Below, piece by piece: positions 1 through 11,487 of a DNA stretch of 64,000 bases. Source of the DNA: Gigantopelta aegis. Its lineage: Eukaryota > Mollusca > Gastropoda > Neomphalida > Peltospiridae. The translations under genes and the position numbers were made by a program. Within the stretch, counting starts at the first letter, position 1; each line of letters begins with the position of its first letter. The notes beneath the pieces are model-generated. The model searched no databases. It was not told where the DNA came from and saw only the letters and a program-made list of their open reading frames with translations. The stretch spans positions 94,199,828 to 94,263,827 of the forward strand of contig NC_054704.1 of assembly GCF_016097555.1 (NCBI RefSeq), in the 5' to 3' direction.

Positions 1-1374
1 TGTTATTCCGTTTTGTTTTCTTTTATTGTTAGTTGTTTATGCTGTAATTTGTTTTAATTTTAGTGTGTGTTCGGATTTCATTTATTTATTTAGTTAGTTA
101 GTTAGTTAGTTAGTTATTTTAGGGTTTTTTGTTTTGTTTTGTTTTGTATTTTGCGTTTTGTTTGGGGGATTTTCCACTTCGTTCTCAGTGCGAAGACAAA
201 ATGACAATACAATGATTAAGCCAGTCCCTTTAAGTTACATTTGCACCAAAATGCTACTGTCGAGCCCAGAATCATTAGTTAAGACACGTACCCGTGTCCG
301 TGTATTATCAACCCTTGTGTGAGACCACAACAGGTGTAAAGTCACACCGTACAAGGTCACTGACCAATCCCACGTGGGTCACATCCGGTTTAATCGCAAA
401 ATAAACTCATTGAAAAACACTGAACCTTTTCCAGTGTTACCCTCCACTAAAGCGTGACAATTTCATTCAAATAATGTGTCTCTATATGTTTATTTATACT
501 AGTATGGTCTCTAATAAGAGGCATACGTGCATGTATTAAGCCTGTTTTGCATGTATGTGTGTCTGTATGTATGTGGTTGTATCGTAGTTACTATTTACAT
601 GTGCATGTATGTGCGTAGACCTTTTTGTACGAGTGTTGCGTATAAGCATGTTGATCAATGTTTAATATATTATGGTCACAGGCATGCTGTACCGTACAGT
701 ATATTTGCATAGCCATGTGAATTATGAAAACCACGACGATCTACACGCCTGTGTGTGTTTTTCGAATGTGTTTCTGTGATTATATCGATATTGCTATATC
801 GGTTGTTTTCAGGACGGAGCAAGGAGTAGAAACCATTAACAAAGGACACATAACTGGCTTATCACAGCTATGGTATGTTTTGTTGTGTGCTATTCTCTCT
901 CTCTCTTTTGCCGCTTTTTTTCAGTCACACAGTATGCATTACGTGTATTCACGTCTTTAACGAGTGGTATCCAACTTAAAATAAGTATGGGGGTAGTGAA
1001 AAAAGAATTATGGCGATATAGTGTTTTTCTATTTGAAAAAAAAACAAACCCACAGAAATTGGATACGTCTAAAATAAAAGGTATTCTTTTCTAACTTTTC
1101 CTTTCTGGCTAGAGCCATCGACCTTCCTTTCAAAATTTACTTTTATGCGTGCACTTTACCTCTAGCTATTTTCAGCTGTCAAGGTCGATGTCCTATGTAA
1201 CAATACGAGTACATTTATGTAATTTATGTGTTGTCTTCGTTTGACTAATGACTCAAAAGAAAACAAAACCGGAAGAGAAGTAGAAAGGAAACCACAAATA
1301 TATCATGAAAGATTGGCGACTTGCTTTCTGCCTCGTTTTAAAAAAAATCCTTTTCTGTAATTAAAGTTAACGTT
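1..1374. other. AT-rich non-coding stretch
   Basis: No exon-like reading frame is visible on either strand; the open frames are short and of biased composition. A TTAG microsatellite lies at 91-116 and an AATAAA at about 401. I cannot assign this stretch to a gene or repeat family. Confidence 0.4.
91..116. repeat. (TTAG)n microsatellite
   Basis: About six tandem copies of a TTAG tetramer. Confidence 0.8.
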
Positions 1375-1375
1375 T

Positions 1376-1605
1376 GTTTGGTTTAACGATACCACTAGAG
1401 CACAATGATTTATTAATCATCAACTATTGGATATCAAACATTTTGTAATTCCGACAGAGAGGAAATCCACTAAAAAAATGTTCCATTAGTACCAAGGGAT
1501 TTTTTATATGCACCATCCCACAGACAGGATAGCACATACCACGTCCTTTGATATATCAGAGAAATAGCATAGTGGGGACCCCACTGGGTTCCATCCCTCC
1601 CCTTT
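1376..1605 (-). mobile_element. tRNA-headed SINE fragment, tail B
   Basis: Read on the - strand it ends in a diverged form of the common tail 'TAGTGGTGTCGTTAAACAAA'. Before that come the body landmarks 'TGGTGCATATAAAAGATCCC' and 'CTGTCTGTGGGATGG', with substitutions. The tRNA-like head is lost. It is one of about 30 related copies in the window. Confidence 0.7.
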
Positions 1606-2071
1606 TTGTCATTAGTGCAGTTGAAAAATTTCTTAGAACTGTCAAGAATAATTGTAATCGTGTAATGTCTATGATTACAAATTTGAACAGACCTAATCTA
1701 TTACGTAATGTGACATTATTATATCAACGGTAAACTGATTTTGTTTGAGTAACCTGCCATAAGCACATTTTACAACAGGATATCTAGTAAGTACTTTGTC
1801 TTTCTTTAGTATCTCATTATGATAATTTATTCCATTAACATTATATGCGTATGTTTTGTTGACTTAGTCACCGTTGATACATCCTGATTGCACAACATGA
1901 ATGCTTATGGGGTGTGGTAATCAGCTTCGAAAACAGGATTTTACTAGGAATGGAATACAACTTTTAAAAGGGCATTTACGGTATATATCAAAGCACATTT
2001 GCCTGAGGGACTTGGGTAGAAGGATTGAACCTCCTTAAACCCATTCTCTGATTAAAAAAACAAAACATTTA

Positions 2072-2405
2072 CCGTCCCATCCAGGGCCCCATGACTGGTA
2101 AATCAAAGTCCGGTATGTGTCTGTGGGAACATGCATATAAAATATCCCATGCTGCGAATGGAAATATGTAGCGGGTTTTTTCTTTTCTTCAAAACTACGT
2201 GTCATAATTATTAAATGTATGGAATCCATTAGCAGAATCAATTAAGCGGCATTCTGATGATGCGAGTAGTTACATCGACTTGACGTATGCTATTTGTCGG
2301 CCGTATAAACACTGGAACATGTAAAACTAAAGTTGTTCTCATTTAATGAGAAATGTCGCTCATACCAATGTGCCCCAGTGGTGTTGTTAAACAAATCAAA
2401 CAAAG
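2072..2405 (+). mobile_element. degenerate SINE, tail B
   Basis: The body (diverged 'CATGACTGGTAAATCAAAG', 'GCATATAAAATATCCC', 'GTAGCGGGTTTT') runs to about 2250. A tail-B remnant, 'CCCAGTGGTGTTGTTAAAC', sits at about 2373-2395 after roughly 100 bp of unrelated sequence, so the copy is either interrupted or two fragments lie side by side. Confidence 0.5.
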
Positions 2406-2485
2406 CTAATACGTATGATGACAATCTATCCCACAAATACTCAGCCGATACATTTTCATTTCAACATATTTTCGTGCTTATATCC

Positions 2486-2690
2486 AATTAAGGTTCAAGC
2501 ACGCTGCTCTGGGCACATACCTCAGCTAACTGGGCTGTCTATCCAGGACAGTGGGTTCTTTGTTAGTCGTTAGTGAGAGAAGAAAGGGTGTAGTGGTTTT
2601 ACACCTACCCACTTAGTACGTGGTCCGGACCTACCAGTATTATGTCTGACGGCTTAACCACGACACCACCGAAGCCAATACATTAAGTTT
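2486..2690 (-). mobile_element. SINE with the second tRNA-like head (type 2)
   Basis: On the - strand it starts 'GGCTTCGGTGGTGTCGTGG', followed by 'GTGGGTAGGTGTAAAACCAC' and the end 'TGCCCAGAGCAGCGTGCTTG'. This head and body differ from the commoner type 1 SINE and match the copy at 26108. Confidence 0.65.
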
Positions 2691-3087
2691 TATTCTTCGA
2701 GTAACCGATATTAGAATAGTGCTTACAACCCCGCCTATTATCTGATCATTTATATGGAGCAGCCCTAGTTACCGAATAAAAAGAGAATGACGAAACAAAA
2801 GAATTACAAATAAACTAATAATAAAATAGTAATAAAAAAAAACTCGCAATTGCTGCTAGGTAATACTGATTAATATCAAAGAAACCCATCACGATTGCTA
2901 TCGGAAATACGTCACTGTGGACGTAATATCCGAATATCGGTCTGCCTTGCGATTGGTTGACAGTATTAAATCGTGTAAACATCAAGTTAGTGATGTCGTG
3001 AACGAAAGTATGGTAAAACGTTAGGATTGTCTGCATTGATTTTATACGTAATATCTCGGCTTTGTCCAATAATACTATTTCACGTTC

Positions 3088-3318
3088 CAGCCAGTACACC
3101 ACGACTGGTATATCAAGGGCCGTGGTGTGTGCTATCCTGTCTGTGGGAAAGTGCATATAAAAGATCCCTTGCTACTAATAAAAGAAATGTAGCGGGTTTC
3201 CTTTCTAAGACTACATGTTAAATTAACCAAATGTTTGATATACAAAATATTACAATGGCCGATGATTAATAAATCAAAGTGCTGTAGTGGTGTCCTTAAA
3301 GAAAACAAACTTTTAACT
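3088..3318 (+). mobile_element. SINE, 5'-truncated, tail B
   Basis: Begins within the body at 'CCAGTACACCACGACTGG' and continues through 'GTGCATATAAAAGATCCC' and 'TGTAGCGGGTTTCC' to a diverged tail B. The tRNA head is missing. Confidence 0.7.
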
Positions 3319-3423
3319 TTGTCCAAGAACTCTTGAATTCCGTTTTGTACAGATATATCATTTTGTACAATTAAAATGGGGTTGTTGTTACTTGATTGAC
3401 ACTGATCTACGATTTGTTTTTGT

Positions 3424-3571
3424 TCCAACCAGTGCACCACAACTGGTCAAAGGCCGTAGTGTGTGCTTTCCTCTGATGACTCCGAGTCAGAATTACCGAA
3501 TGTTTGACATCCAATAGCGGATGATTTATTAATCAATGTGCTCTAGTGGTGTCGTGAAACAAAAGAAACTT
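3424..3571 (+). mobile_element. SINE with internal deletion, tail B
   Basis: 'CCAACCAGTGCACCACAACT' joins, after a loss of about 60 bp of body, to 'CCGAATGTTTGACATCCAAT' and 'TAGTGGTGTCGTGAAAC'. Confidence 0.65.
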
Positions 3572-3838
3572 TCTGATCTACGAAAACGCCGTTCTTATTA
3601 AACCAATCCGATTTCGAAAATATTGCGGATTCACGGAATGAGTTGTGGGGTGCGCTGCCCCTCCTCGCGCACCCTCTCCCCTCCAGTCATTTTAGATTGG
3701 TTATCGAATGGAAATCGTTTTAATATCTGATAAATCCTGAGATTTTAGTCATTTTAAAATGTTTTCTGCCAATACAATATGTTTACATTATAATGCGAAT
3801 ATCTGTATAACCAATGCATTTCTGGACATCCTAATAGA

Positions 3839-3886
3839 GCATTCATTCATTCATTCATCCATCCATTCATCCATTCATTCATTCGT
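3839..3886. repeat. (ATTC)n microsatellite with ATCC variants
   Basis: Roughly twelve tetramer units, ATTC interspersed with ATCC. Confidence 0.8.
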
Positions 3887-4538
3887 AATGTTTTGTTGTA
3901 TTTCAATATCGATTTTGGCCTAACATATTTTCGTACGTACACGTTTATTATTTCTTTCAAGGGACAAAGGAAATCTGAAATAATTCGGCTAAAGGTCATT
4001 CCAAATGACTTCATCCGTGTAACGCTTTATATGCAAAACATGTTATGGGAAACTCACGAAAATATAGGATGTGTGTTTATTTTGTGTGGGTAGGGGGGTC
4101 AAACGGAAGTCCTACGAGGACTGAAAACTCCGAATAGTCAATCTGAATAATAAAATATCACCATAATGTATATCTATATATTGTGTGTATAATGAAAATG
4201 TACTTTATTGTTAAGAAATGAATTTATAAAATATTACTAGCTGTTGTAAAACGGTGAATCTGATTGTTTATTTTGAGTGTACTCTTACATTTCTAAACGA
4301 GTTACATTTTACTACGTGTTAAATAATATATACATTTCTCATATAATCATGAGTGCAGTTTTCTTGTGGGCGATCCTTACCCCTACTCGTGTATTTATAG
4401 GTGACCTCCGCCGGGACGTCTATTCTGGGTCCAATCAATCGATTGAAAGCGCCGACAGCTGACTGGATGAAGCAAACAGCGCGCTCACCGCTTCGCTAGC
4501 AATGGAGCAGACGACTATAAATTTAAAACTTTACTCCA

Positions 4539-5015
4539 ATGTCGTTAGTTGAAGAAATTCTGTCCTCACGGTTTGACGTTCGGGATATTATTGAGGGACA
4601 GACAGATAATACCAACTCCCAGTCAATAAACATGAAAGAAAGGCGATGGAATGAGTTGTTGCGTGGGTTGATAAAGCGAGGGAAAGTGGAGAACGCTGCT
4701 ATCATAAATTTGGATGGAGAGATCGTGGCTATGACGAACCAGTGGAAGATCTCCCCGGGAGATGCTCTGGGACTGTTGAAGGCGACGTCCAGCACCTACC
4801 AGGCTCTGACCAAGCTTCACTTCTCACAGCAGACGTTCACGTGCTTTACACACGACAATAACGGGACAATCGTCGGTCGAGCAGACGATCATGTACTTGT
4901 GGCCCACAGAGGTGAACAATTCGTCGTAGTCGGCGTGTCCGATCCTGAGGCTCCGGGATCCTGTATATACGAGGTGGTGCAGTTCGGGAAGCACATAGAA
5001 GACAAGCCAATATGA
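4539..5015 (+). CDS. profilin family protein, intronless
   Basis: Profilins bind monomeric actin, poly-proline proteins and phosphoinositides, and control actin assembly in the cytoplasm. The 158-residue frame shows the family pattern. An N-terminal Trp (W37, in 'MKERRWNELL') stands where the poly-proline-binding Trp lies. 'NAAIINLDGEIVAM' is the first beta hairpin, and 'VVVGVSDPEAPGSC' followed by 'VVQFGKHIED' is the C-terminal strand and helix. Starting at Met32 (4632) would give 127 residues, the usual profilin length, so the first 31 residues are either an extension or untranslated. An out-of-frame ATG at 4502 opens a 16-codon ORF that overlaps the first start. A CCAAT box lies at 4431. 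No introns are needed, which allows either a compact gene or a retrocopy. The family call is firm; the start is not. Confidence 0.85.
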   Translation: MSLVEEILSSRFDVRDIIEGQTDNTNSQSINMKERRWNELLRGLIKRGKVENAAIINLDGEIVAMTNQWKISPGDALGLLKATSSTYQALTKLHFSQQTFTCFTHDNNGTIVGRADDHVLVAHRGEQFVVVGVSDPEAPGSCIYEVVQFGKHIEDKPI

Positions 5016-6254
5016 CGACACGACTGATATATATGTACAGTGTACTTTAGAAAGAAATATTATGATCGCTTTGTAATATGCAAATGGAATGATATTCCAA
5101 TAGAAATTGCAGGTGGTTTCGTGCTTATAGAGAACTCATTTCTGTGGAGGTGCTGCTATAATAGTGTTCTTCATAAGAAGATACCAGCAGGAAGTTAGTG
5201 CTTTATTGAAACCAGTGATTTCTTGCATCCAAATAGTTTTGATGTACTGTGTGTTAAATATGAGAAACGCTTATGAAGGTGTTTGGAAGCTTTAATTTAT
5301 TCATTGATTAGACATTTCAGAGGTTTATATTCAACTCTGTGATGGTAAAACAACACTTTATGATTGCAAAATAAGACTTTGTGATTACAAAACAACTTTG
5401 TGATTGCAAAACAAGACTTTGTGATAGCGAAGCAACACTCTGTGATGGCAAAACAACAACAGCAAATAAAGAAACAAAGAAAAAAGACATTCTTATAACG
5501 CAGGTGTTTAACAGAAAGAATTTCGTCGGAGTTCTAAAGACTTGTTATTGGAAGTGGTGGGATATGACAGGTGATGTTGAACATGTGTCCGTGTTTTCAC
5601 TCCAGTATATATCTGTGATAATTCTTTAACAGAACTTGTTACCGATTATATTTCACGGCGTTCACGATACAGGGATCATAGGACGGCAAGACCGCTCGCA
5701 CTAAATGAGACGGGTTGCATGGCCTCGGGAACTGTTTGTACGTTTAATGTATTTTGATCATGTCATAGATTTAATGACGCATGCAGGCAAATTAGAGCTA
5801 TTAATTGAATAAGATTGAATAAGGATGGCATATGCTGTCTAGTGTATACATTCTATTATAACAACCGTTACTGTTGAAGTTTCGAAATTAGTGCAGGAAA
5901 ATATAAAACAAAACGGTAAGCGAATGGGAGATATTAGTGCTACTGAACATGTTGACAATAATGTTAAATAGTACCATTTTACTTAATTGTTTTAATGATT
6001 TCAAAATGTGCATGGGCCTATTATTTATTTATTATATAAAAATAAATAAAATATATTTATAGTTATTGGACCTTTGTGTGGTGTTTTTCACTATTTGATA
6101 CATTTAAATTCGATTTAGTACTAGCAACCTCTTTATTCATCTCAATGATAACTCGAGACACGTATCTAGGATTTGTATAGAAAAGTGCTCAGTTTGTAAA
6201 TCTAAGATTTATTAGTACCTGCACTATAAGCATGGGACGGGATGTAGCTTAATG
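5016..6254. other. profilin 3' flank, otherwise unassigned
   Basis: Probably begins with the profilin 3' UTR. An AATAAA lies at 5464-5469 and a cluster of AATAAA motifs at 6038-6050. Apart from the tandem repeat at 5336-5457 I see no coding or element structure. Confidence 0.4.
5336..5457. repeat. imperfect ~20-bp tandem repeat
   Basis: About six diverged units around 'GTGATTGCAAAACAAGACTT', with indels between units. Confidence 0.7.
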
Positions 6255-6257
6255 TTA

Positions 6258-8995
6258 GGCCCAAAACACACCGGAATTGGGTCTGGGTCTGGGTCTGTGT
6301 CTGGATTTAGATCTAGCGAGTAATAGAAACACACTGAATCGAATGTTACAAAACACATTGGAACTGGGTCTGGGTCTGTGTCTGGATTTAGATCTAACGA
6401 GTAATAGAAACACACTGAATCGAATGTTACAAAACTCATTGGAACTGGGTCTGGTCTGTGTCTGGATTTAGATCTAGCGAGTAATAGAAACACACTGAAT
6501 CGAATGTTAAAAAACTCATTGGAACTGGGTCTGGGTCTGTGTCTGGATTTAGATCTAGCGAGTAATAGAAACACACTGAATCGAATGTTACAAAACTCAT
6601 TGGAACTGGGTCTGGGTCTGTGTCTGGATTTAGATCTAGCGAGTAATAGAAACACACTGAATCGAATGTTACAAAACACATTGGAACTGGGTCTGGGTCT
6701 GTGTCTGGATTTAGATCTAGCGAGTAATAGAAACACACTGAATCGAATGTTACAAAACTCATTGGAACTGGGTCTGGGTCTGTGTTTGGATTTAGATCTA
6801 GCGAGTTTGATACCACTTGTAATAGAAACACACTGAATCGAATGTTACAAAACTCATTGGAACTGGGTCTGGGTCTGTGTCTGGATTTAGATCTAGCGAG
6901 TAATAGAAACACACTGAATCGAATGTTACAAAACTCATTGGAACTGGGTCTGGGTCTGTGTCTGGATTTAGATCTAGGGATAATAGAAACACACTGAATC
7001 GAATGTTACAAAACTCTTTGGAACTGGGTCTGGGTCTGTGTCTGTATTTAGATCTAGCGAGTAATAGAAACACACTGAATTGAATGTTACAAAACTCATT
7101 GGAACTGAGTCTGGGTCTGTGTTTGGATTTAGATCTAGCGAGTTTGATACCACTTGTAATAGAAACACACTGAATCGAATGTGACAAAACTCATTGGAAC
7201 TGGGTCTGGGTCTGTGTCTGGATTTAGATCTAGCGAGTAATAGAAACACACTGAATCGAATGTGACAAAACTCATTGGAACTGGGTCTGGGTCTGTGTTT
7301 GGATTTAGATCTAGCGAGTTTGATACCACATGTAATAGAAACACACTGAATCGAATGTGACAAAACTTTTTGGAACTGGGTCTGGGTCTGTGTCTGGATT
7401 TAGATCTAGCGAGTAACAGAAACACACTGAATCGAATGTTACAAAACTCATTGGAACTGGGTCTGGGTCTGTGTCTGGATTTAGATCTAGCGAGTAATAG
7501 AAACACACTGAATCGAATGTTACAAAACTCATTGGAACTGGGTCTGGGTCTGTGTCTGGATTTAGATCTAGCGAGTAATAGAAACACACTGAATCGAATG
7601 TTACAAAACTCACTGGAATTGGGTCTGGGTCTGTGTTTGGATTTAGATCTAGCGAGTTTGATACCACTTGTAATAGAATCACACTGAATCGAATGTGACA
7701 AAACTCAATGGAACTGGGTCTGGGTCTGGGTCTGGGTCTGGGTCTGGATTTAGATCTAGCGAGTAATAGAAACACACTGAATCGAATGTTACAAAACTAA
7801 TTGGAACTGGGTCTGGGTCTGTGTCTGGATTTAGATCTAGGGATAATAGAAACACACTGAATCGAATGTTACAAAACTCTTTGGAACTGGGTCTGGGTCT
7901 GTGTCTGTATTTAGATCTAGCGAGTAACAGAAACACACTGAATCGAATGTTACAAAACTCATTGGAACTGGGTCTGGGTCTGTGTTTGGATTTAGATCTA
8001 GCGAGTTTGATACCACTTGTAATAGAAACACACTGAATCGAATGTGACAAAACTCATTGGAACTGGGTCTGGGTCTGTGTCTGGATTTAGATCTAGCGAG
8101 TAATAGAAACACACTGAATCGAATGTGACAAAACTCATTGGAACTGGGTCTGGGTCTGTGTTTGGATTTAGATCTAGCGAGTTTGATACCACATGTAATA
8201 GAAACACACTGAATCGAATGTGACAAAACTTTTTGGAACTGGGTCTGGGTCTGTGTCTGGATTTAGATCTAGCGAGTAACAGAAACACACTGAATCGAAT
8301 GTTACAAAACTCATTGGAACTGGGTCTGGGTCTGTGTCTGGATTTAGATCTAGCGAGTAATAGAAACACACTGAATCGAATGTTACAAAACTGATTGGAA
8401 CTGGGTCTGGGTCTGTGTTTGGATTTAGATCTAGCGAGTTTGATACCACTTGTAATAGAATCACACTGAATCGAATGTGACAAAACTCATTGGAACTGGG
8501 TCTGGGTCTGGGTCTGGGTCTGGGTCTGGATTTAGATCTAGCGAGTAATAGAAACACACTGAATCGAATGTGACAAAACACACCGGAACTGGAGCTGGGT
8601 CTGTGTCTAGATTTAGATCTAGCGAGTTTGATACCACTTGTAATAGAAACACACTGAATCGAATGTGACAAAACTCACTGGAACTGGAGCTGAGTCTGGG
8701 TCTGGGTCTGGCTAGTATGGTACCATTTGTAAACGAAACACACTGAATCGAATGCGACAAAACACACCACGTCTGTACTGGCGCGCACTACATATCTAGC
8801 AACAGAAGACATAGAACATTCGCTATATTTTCACACTGCCAGACTGGCAGCTGTAGCCGGTGCATGCCGTATTTACATATGTGTTAAAAGCACGTAACAG
8901 TTACAGACGCAGACGTCAAAATACACCAGACATGGTGACTTTGCCACATTCGCCAGACCCAGACCCAGACCCAGCTTTGGTGTGTTTTTTGGGCC
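6258..8995. mobile_element. Harbinger-like non-autonomous DNA transposon carrying a satellite array
   Basis: The left end reads 'GGCCCAAAACACACC' and the right end, reverse-complemented, 'GGCCCAAAAAACACACC'. Both continue into 'CTGGGTCTGGGTCTG'. The trinucleotide TTA flanks both sides (6255-6257 and 8996-8998). A TTA/TAA duplication with GGCC-type ends is characteristic of PIF/Harbinger elements. No transposase is present. The interior is almost wholly the 81-bp tandem array, plus about 180 bp of unique sequence at 8770-8945. The termini are seen; the superfamily is inferred. Confidence 0.65.
6265..8760. repeat. 81-bp satellite array with higher-order structure
   Basis: Roughly 30 units of a monomer containing 'CACACTGAATCGAATG', 'CATTGGAACTGGGTCTGG' and 'GGATTTAGATCTAGCGAG'. 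The monomer is 81 bp, so it stays open in several frames without being a gene. A longer variant carries 'TTTGATACCACTTGTAATAG'. A rare variant, 'ATCTAGGGATAATAG', recurs at 6973 and 7836, 863 bp apart, with the same order of variants after each, showing block duplication of about ten units. Confidence 0.9.
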
Positions 8996-8998
8996 TTA

Positions 8999-9311
8999 GA
9001 ACGCTAGCCTAAGATCCATCTTAAGATCAGTCGCTCATGATGGACTCTGTTGTTCTCAGTGTCCAAACCAGAATTATACAATTGGTACATCAAATAGCAT
9101 GATGTGTACTGTACTGTCTTCCTTATAGGAAAGTGCAAACAGACTATTTCTTAATTGTGTTTTCCGGTACGAGTAGCCCACAAGGCGACAAGTTTCCCCT
9201 CATCCTAGACAATGTGTGGAAATAAACATAATCCATATGTACACTGGTCAAACACGTGTACTTTAAATTGTGCTGCCCAGGATGTCTTGAAATAAGCATT
9301 CCTTTCCTTCC
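8999..9311. other. unassigned spacer
   Basis: Short non-coding sequence between the satellite-bearing element and a SINE; nothing recognisable. Confidence 0.4.
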
Positions 9312-9570
9312 TCGTGCGCGGTTGGTCTGGGATCGATCCCTGTCAGTGGATTTGTTGGGTTATTTCTCGCTCCAGCTAGTGTACCACGACTGGTATGTGC
9401 TATCCTGTCAATGAAATGGTGCATATAAGAGATCCCTTGCTATTAAAATATAGCTGGTTTCCTCTCTAAAACTATATGTCAAATTTATTAAATGTTAGAT
9501 ATCCAATAGTCGATGATTAGTAAATCAATGTGCTCCAGTGGTGTCGTTAAACAAACAAACAAACAAACTC
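9312..9570 (+). mobile_element. SINE, tail B
   Basis: Partial head ('GCGCGGTTGGTCTGGGATCG'), body and tail 'CAGTGGTGTCGTTAAACAAA', followed by an (AAAC)n run. Confidence 0.75.
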
Positions 9571-9649
9571 CTTTCCTTGCCTTGCCTTATGAGCAGCGAC
9601 AGATGTTTCGTATTTAGTGTCAACATTTAGTGTAGTACACGTTCACGTT

Positions 9650-9945
9650 TCTTTTGTTTAACGACATCACTAGAGTTCATTGATTTATTAACCATCCCCT
9701 ATTTCCAACTAGATATAAAACATTTGGTCATACTGACACGTAGTTAGAGGAAACCATTTCTTCCTTTACTAGCTATGAATATTTTATGTGCACTTTCCAA
9801 CACAGGACAGCTCGTACCAGAGCCTTTGATATGCCAGCTGTCGGGCACAGGTTGGAACGGGAAAGACAATGACCAGGTGGATTCGATCCTTCGGCCCAAG
9901 CACCTCACGCGAACGCTCTACCGATTGAGCTTAAAGTCCGTTCTA
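9650..9945 (-). mobile_element. SINE, near full length, tail B
   Basis: On the - strand the head is a tRNA-like 'GCTCAATCGGTAGAGCGTTC' and the B-box region 'GGATCGAATCC'. The tail is a diverged form of 'TAGTGGTGTCGTTAAACAAA'. The head resembles that of the copy at 59991 rather than the usual type 1 head. Confidence 0.7.
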
Positions 9946-10600
9946 TATTATAGGACATTAAGAAGCTTTATACAAATAACAAAAGTTTCTCTTCTAGTTA
10001 TGGGGAGGGAGGTTGCGTGTTTAACACCAGAACAGACAACATGTGTCTGATACACTACACGTAGACTGCAGCATCATCAAATCGGCAAAACAGAAACTGA
10101 GAGCAAGATACTATTTTACATTTTCTGGGAGAAAGATACTATTTTAAAAACAAACAAACAAGACGAAATAAAAACAACAAAAACACCATTAACAAACAAC
10201 AATAAAAAAAAGCTCCCAACCCCGCCATCCCCACCACCCCAAGAAAAAAAGAAAAAAAAGAAAGAAAAAAAAGAATTTCCGACAAAACAAAAAAAGAAAA
10301 ACGACCAATCCTAGATGTTTGGCCTGCTGTTGCAGTTACATGCGCATGTTCTTTTGTTGTGATAGATTTTATCACTGAGCTTCAGTGTTGACATCTGTCC
10401 CACACGATATACAATAGTTATCTTGCAAGTAGACCTTGGATCACAATACGACATTGGTTAATAACGTGTTGGCCGCTGGATATGACATAACGATGATATG
10501 TGTAACAATCTCTTTTATTTTCTGGGGCGGAATATAGGTCAGTGCTAGGGCTCTTGCTGAGGTGAGGATTGCGGGATCGACAGCCGTCAACAGATTATCC

Positions 10601-10618
10601 CCACACACACGCAAACAC

Positions 10619-10675
<57 letters not shown>
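10601..10675. repeat. (AC)n microsatellite
   Basis: Pure AC dinucleotides after an interrupted start. Confidence 0.95.
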
Positions 10676-10676
<1 letters not shown>

Positions 10677-10731
10677 TTTAATCAGTATATAATTAGGAGA
10701 AAATGCGTATAGCAAATTCCTTGCAGATTTT

Positions 10732-10870
<139 letters not shown>

Positions 10871-10972
10871 CCGGTACTGCTAAAGCAATAGCTGGGCCAA
10901 AACAAACATTATCTGTGTCAGAAGTGGACTAATCTTCAAGAAAGGTAAACTTGATCTGTAACTCTATGTATA

Positions 10973-11487
10973 CTCTTTAAAAAAGTCGGGGAACCTGAAA
11001 TATTAAAACATACGTTTTGACCACAGACATCCTAGTAAAGAACGTCCAGGTCTGATTATCAACACACCGAAACACATTCCATAGTTTGCGCATACATCAC
11101 GCAGTTGCCCCGTACACGTGCGTGGGGCGTCATTCTCGATTTTGATAATTTCCAGGAAGGTCCATTAATCACTGTGGAACATTATTTCTGTCAATCTTTT
11201 TAATTCTGTTAATAATACAGTTGTTATTGTTTTGGTTTTAGTCATTTTTATTGTTTGAATTTACGATTTACTGATTAAAAAAACGTCAACTTTCAAATTT
11301 CACTTCTGACCCCAATCGTCCTTCAAGATCTTTGGTGGTCATAAAACCTACTGTAATACTGAACTACCGGTTGTAATGTTTGCCCAAATAATTCACTATT
11401 AATATATAACCATTCCCCACAGCTAATATACTTTACAATTTTGGCAATTGTAAATTCTTATTACAGTTCCCCTACTCTTTTGAAGAG
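10973..11487. mobile_element. Tc1-type MITE, copy 1
   Basis: A 515-bp element with TA on each side. Its ends are 'CTCTTTAAAAAAGTCGGGGA' and, reverse-complemented, 'CTCTTCAAAAGAGTAGGGGA'. The interior is non-coding and matches the copy at 50675 over most of its length. The first 10-12 terminal bases resemble those of the Tc1 elements at 23080, 27530 and 39019. Confidence 0.75.

Noticed and set aside
1-465. Possible right half of a solo LTR (AATAAA near 401, end near 'CACTAAAGCGTGACA')
   Set aside because: No second copy, no primer-binding site and no target duplication can be seen, and the left side is cut by the window; too weak to list as an element.
4523-5021. Antisense frames opposite profilin
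   Set aside because: Shadows of the profilin coding strand; only the + frame shows family motifs.
6224-8760. Overlapping open frames of 100-190 codons on both strands
   Set aside because: They arise because the 81-bp satellite unit is a multiple of three; the translations are simple 27-residue repeats with no start, splice or family signal.
6265-8760. CRISPR-like regular array
   Set aside because: Units are contiguous and similar along their whole length, with no unique spacers, and the genome is eukaryotic.
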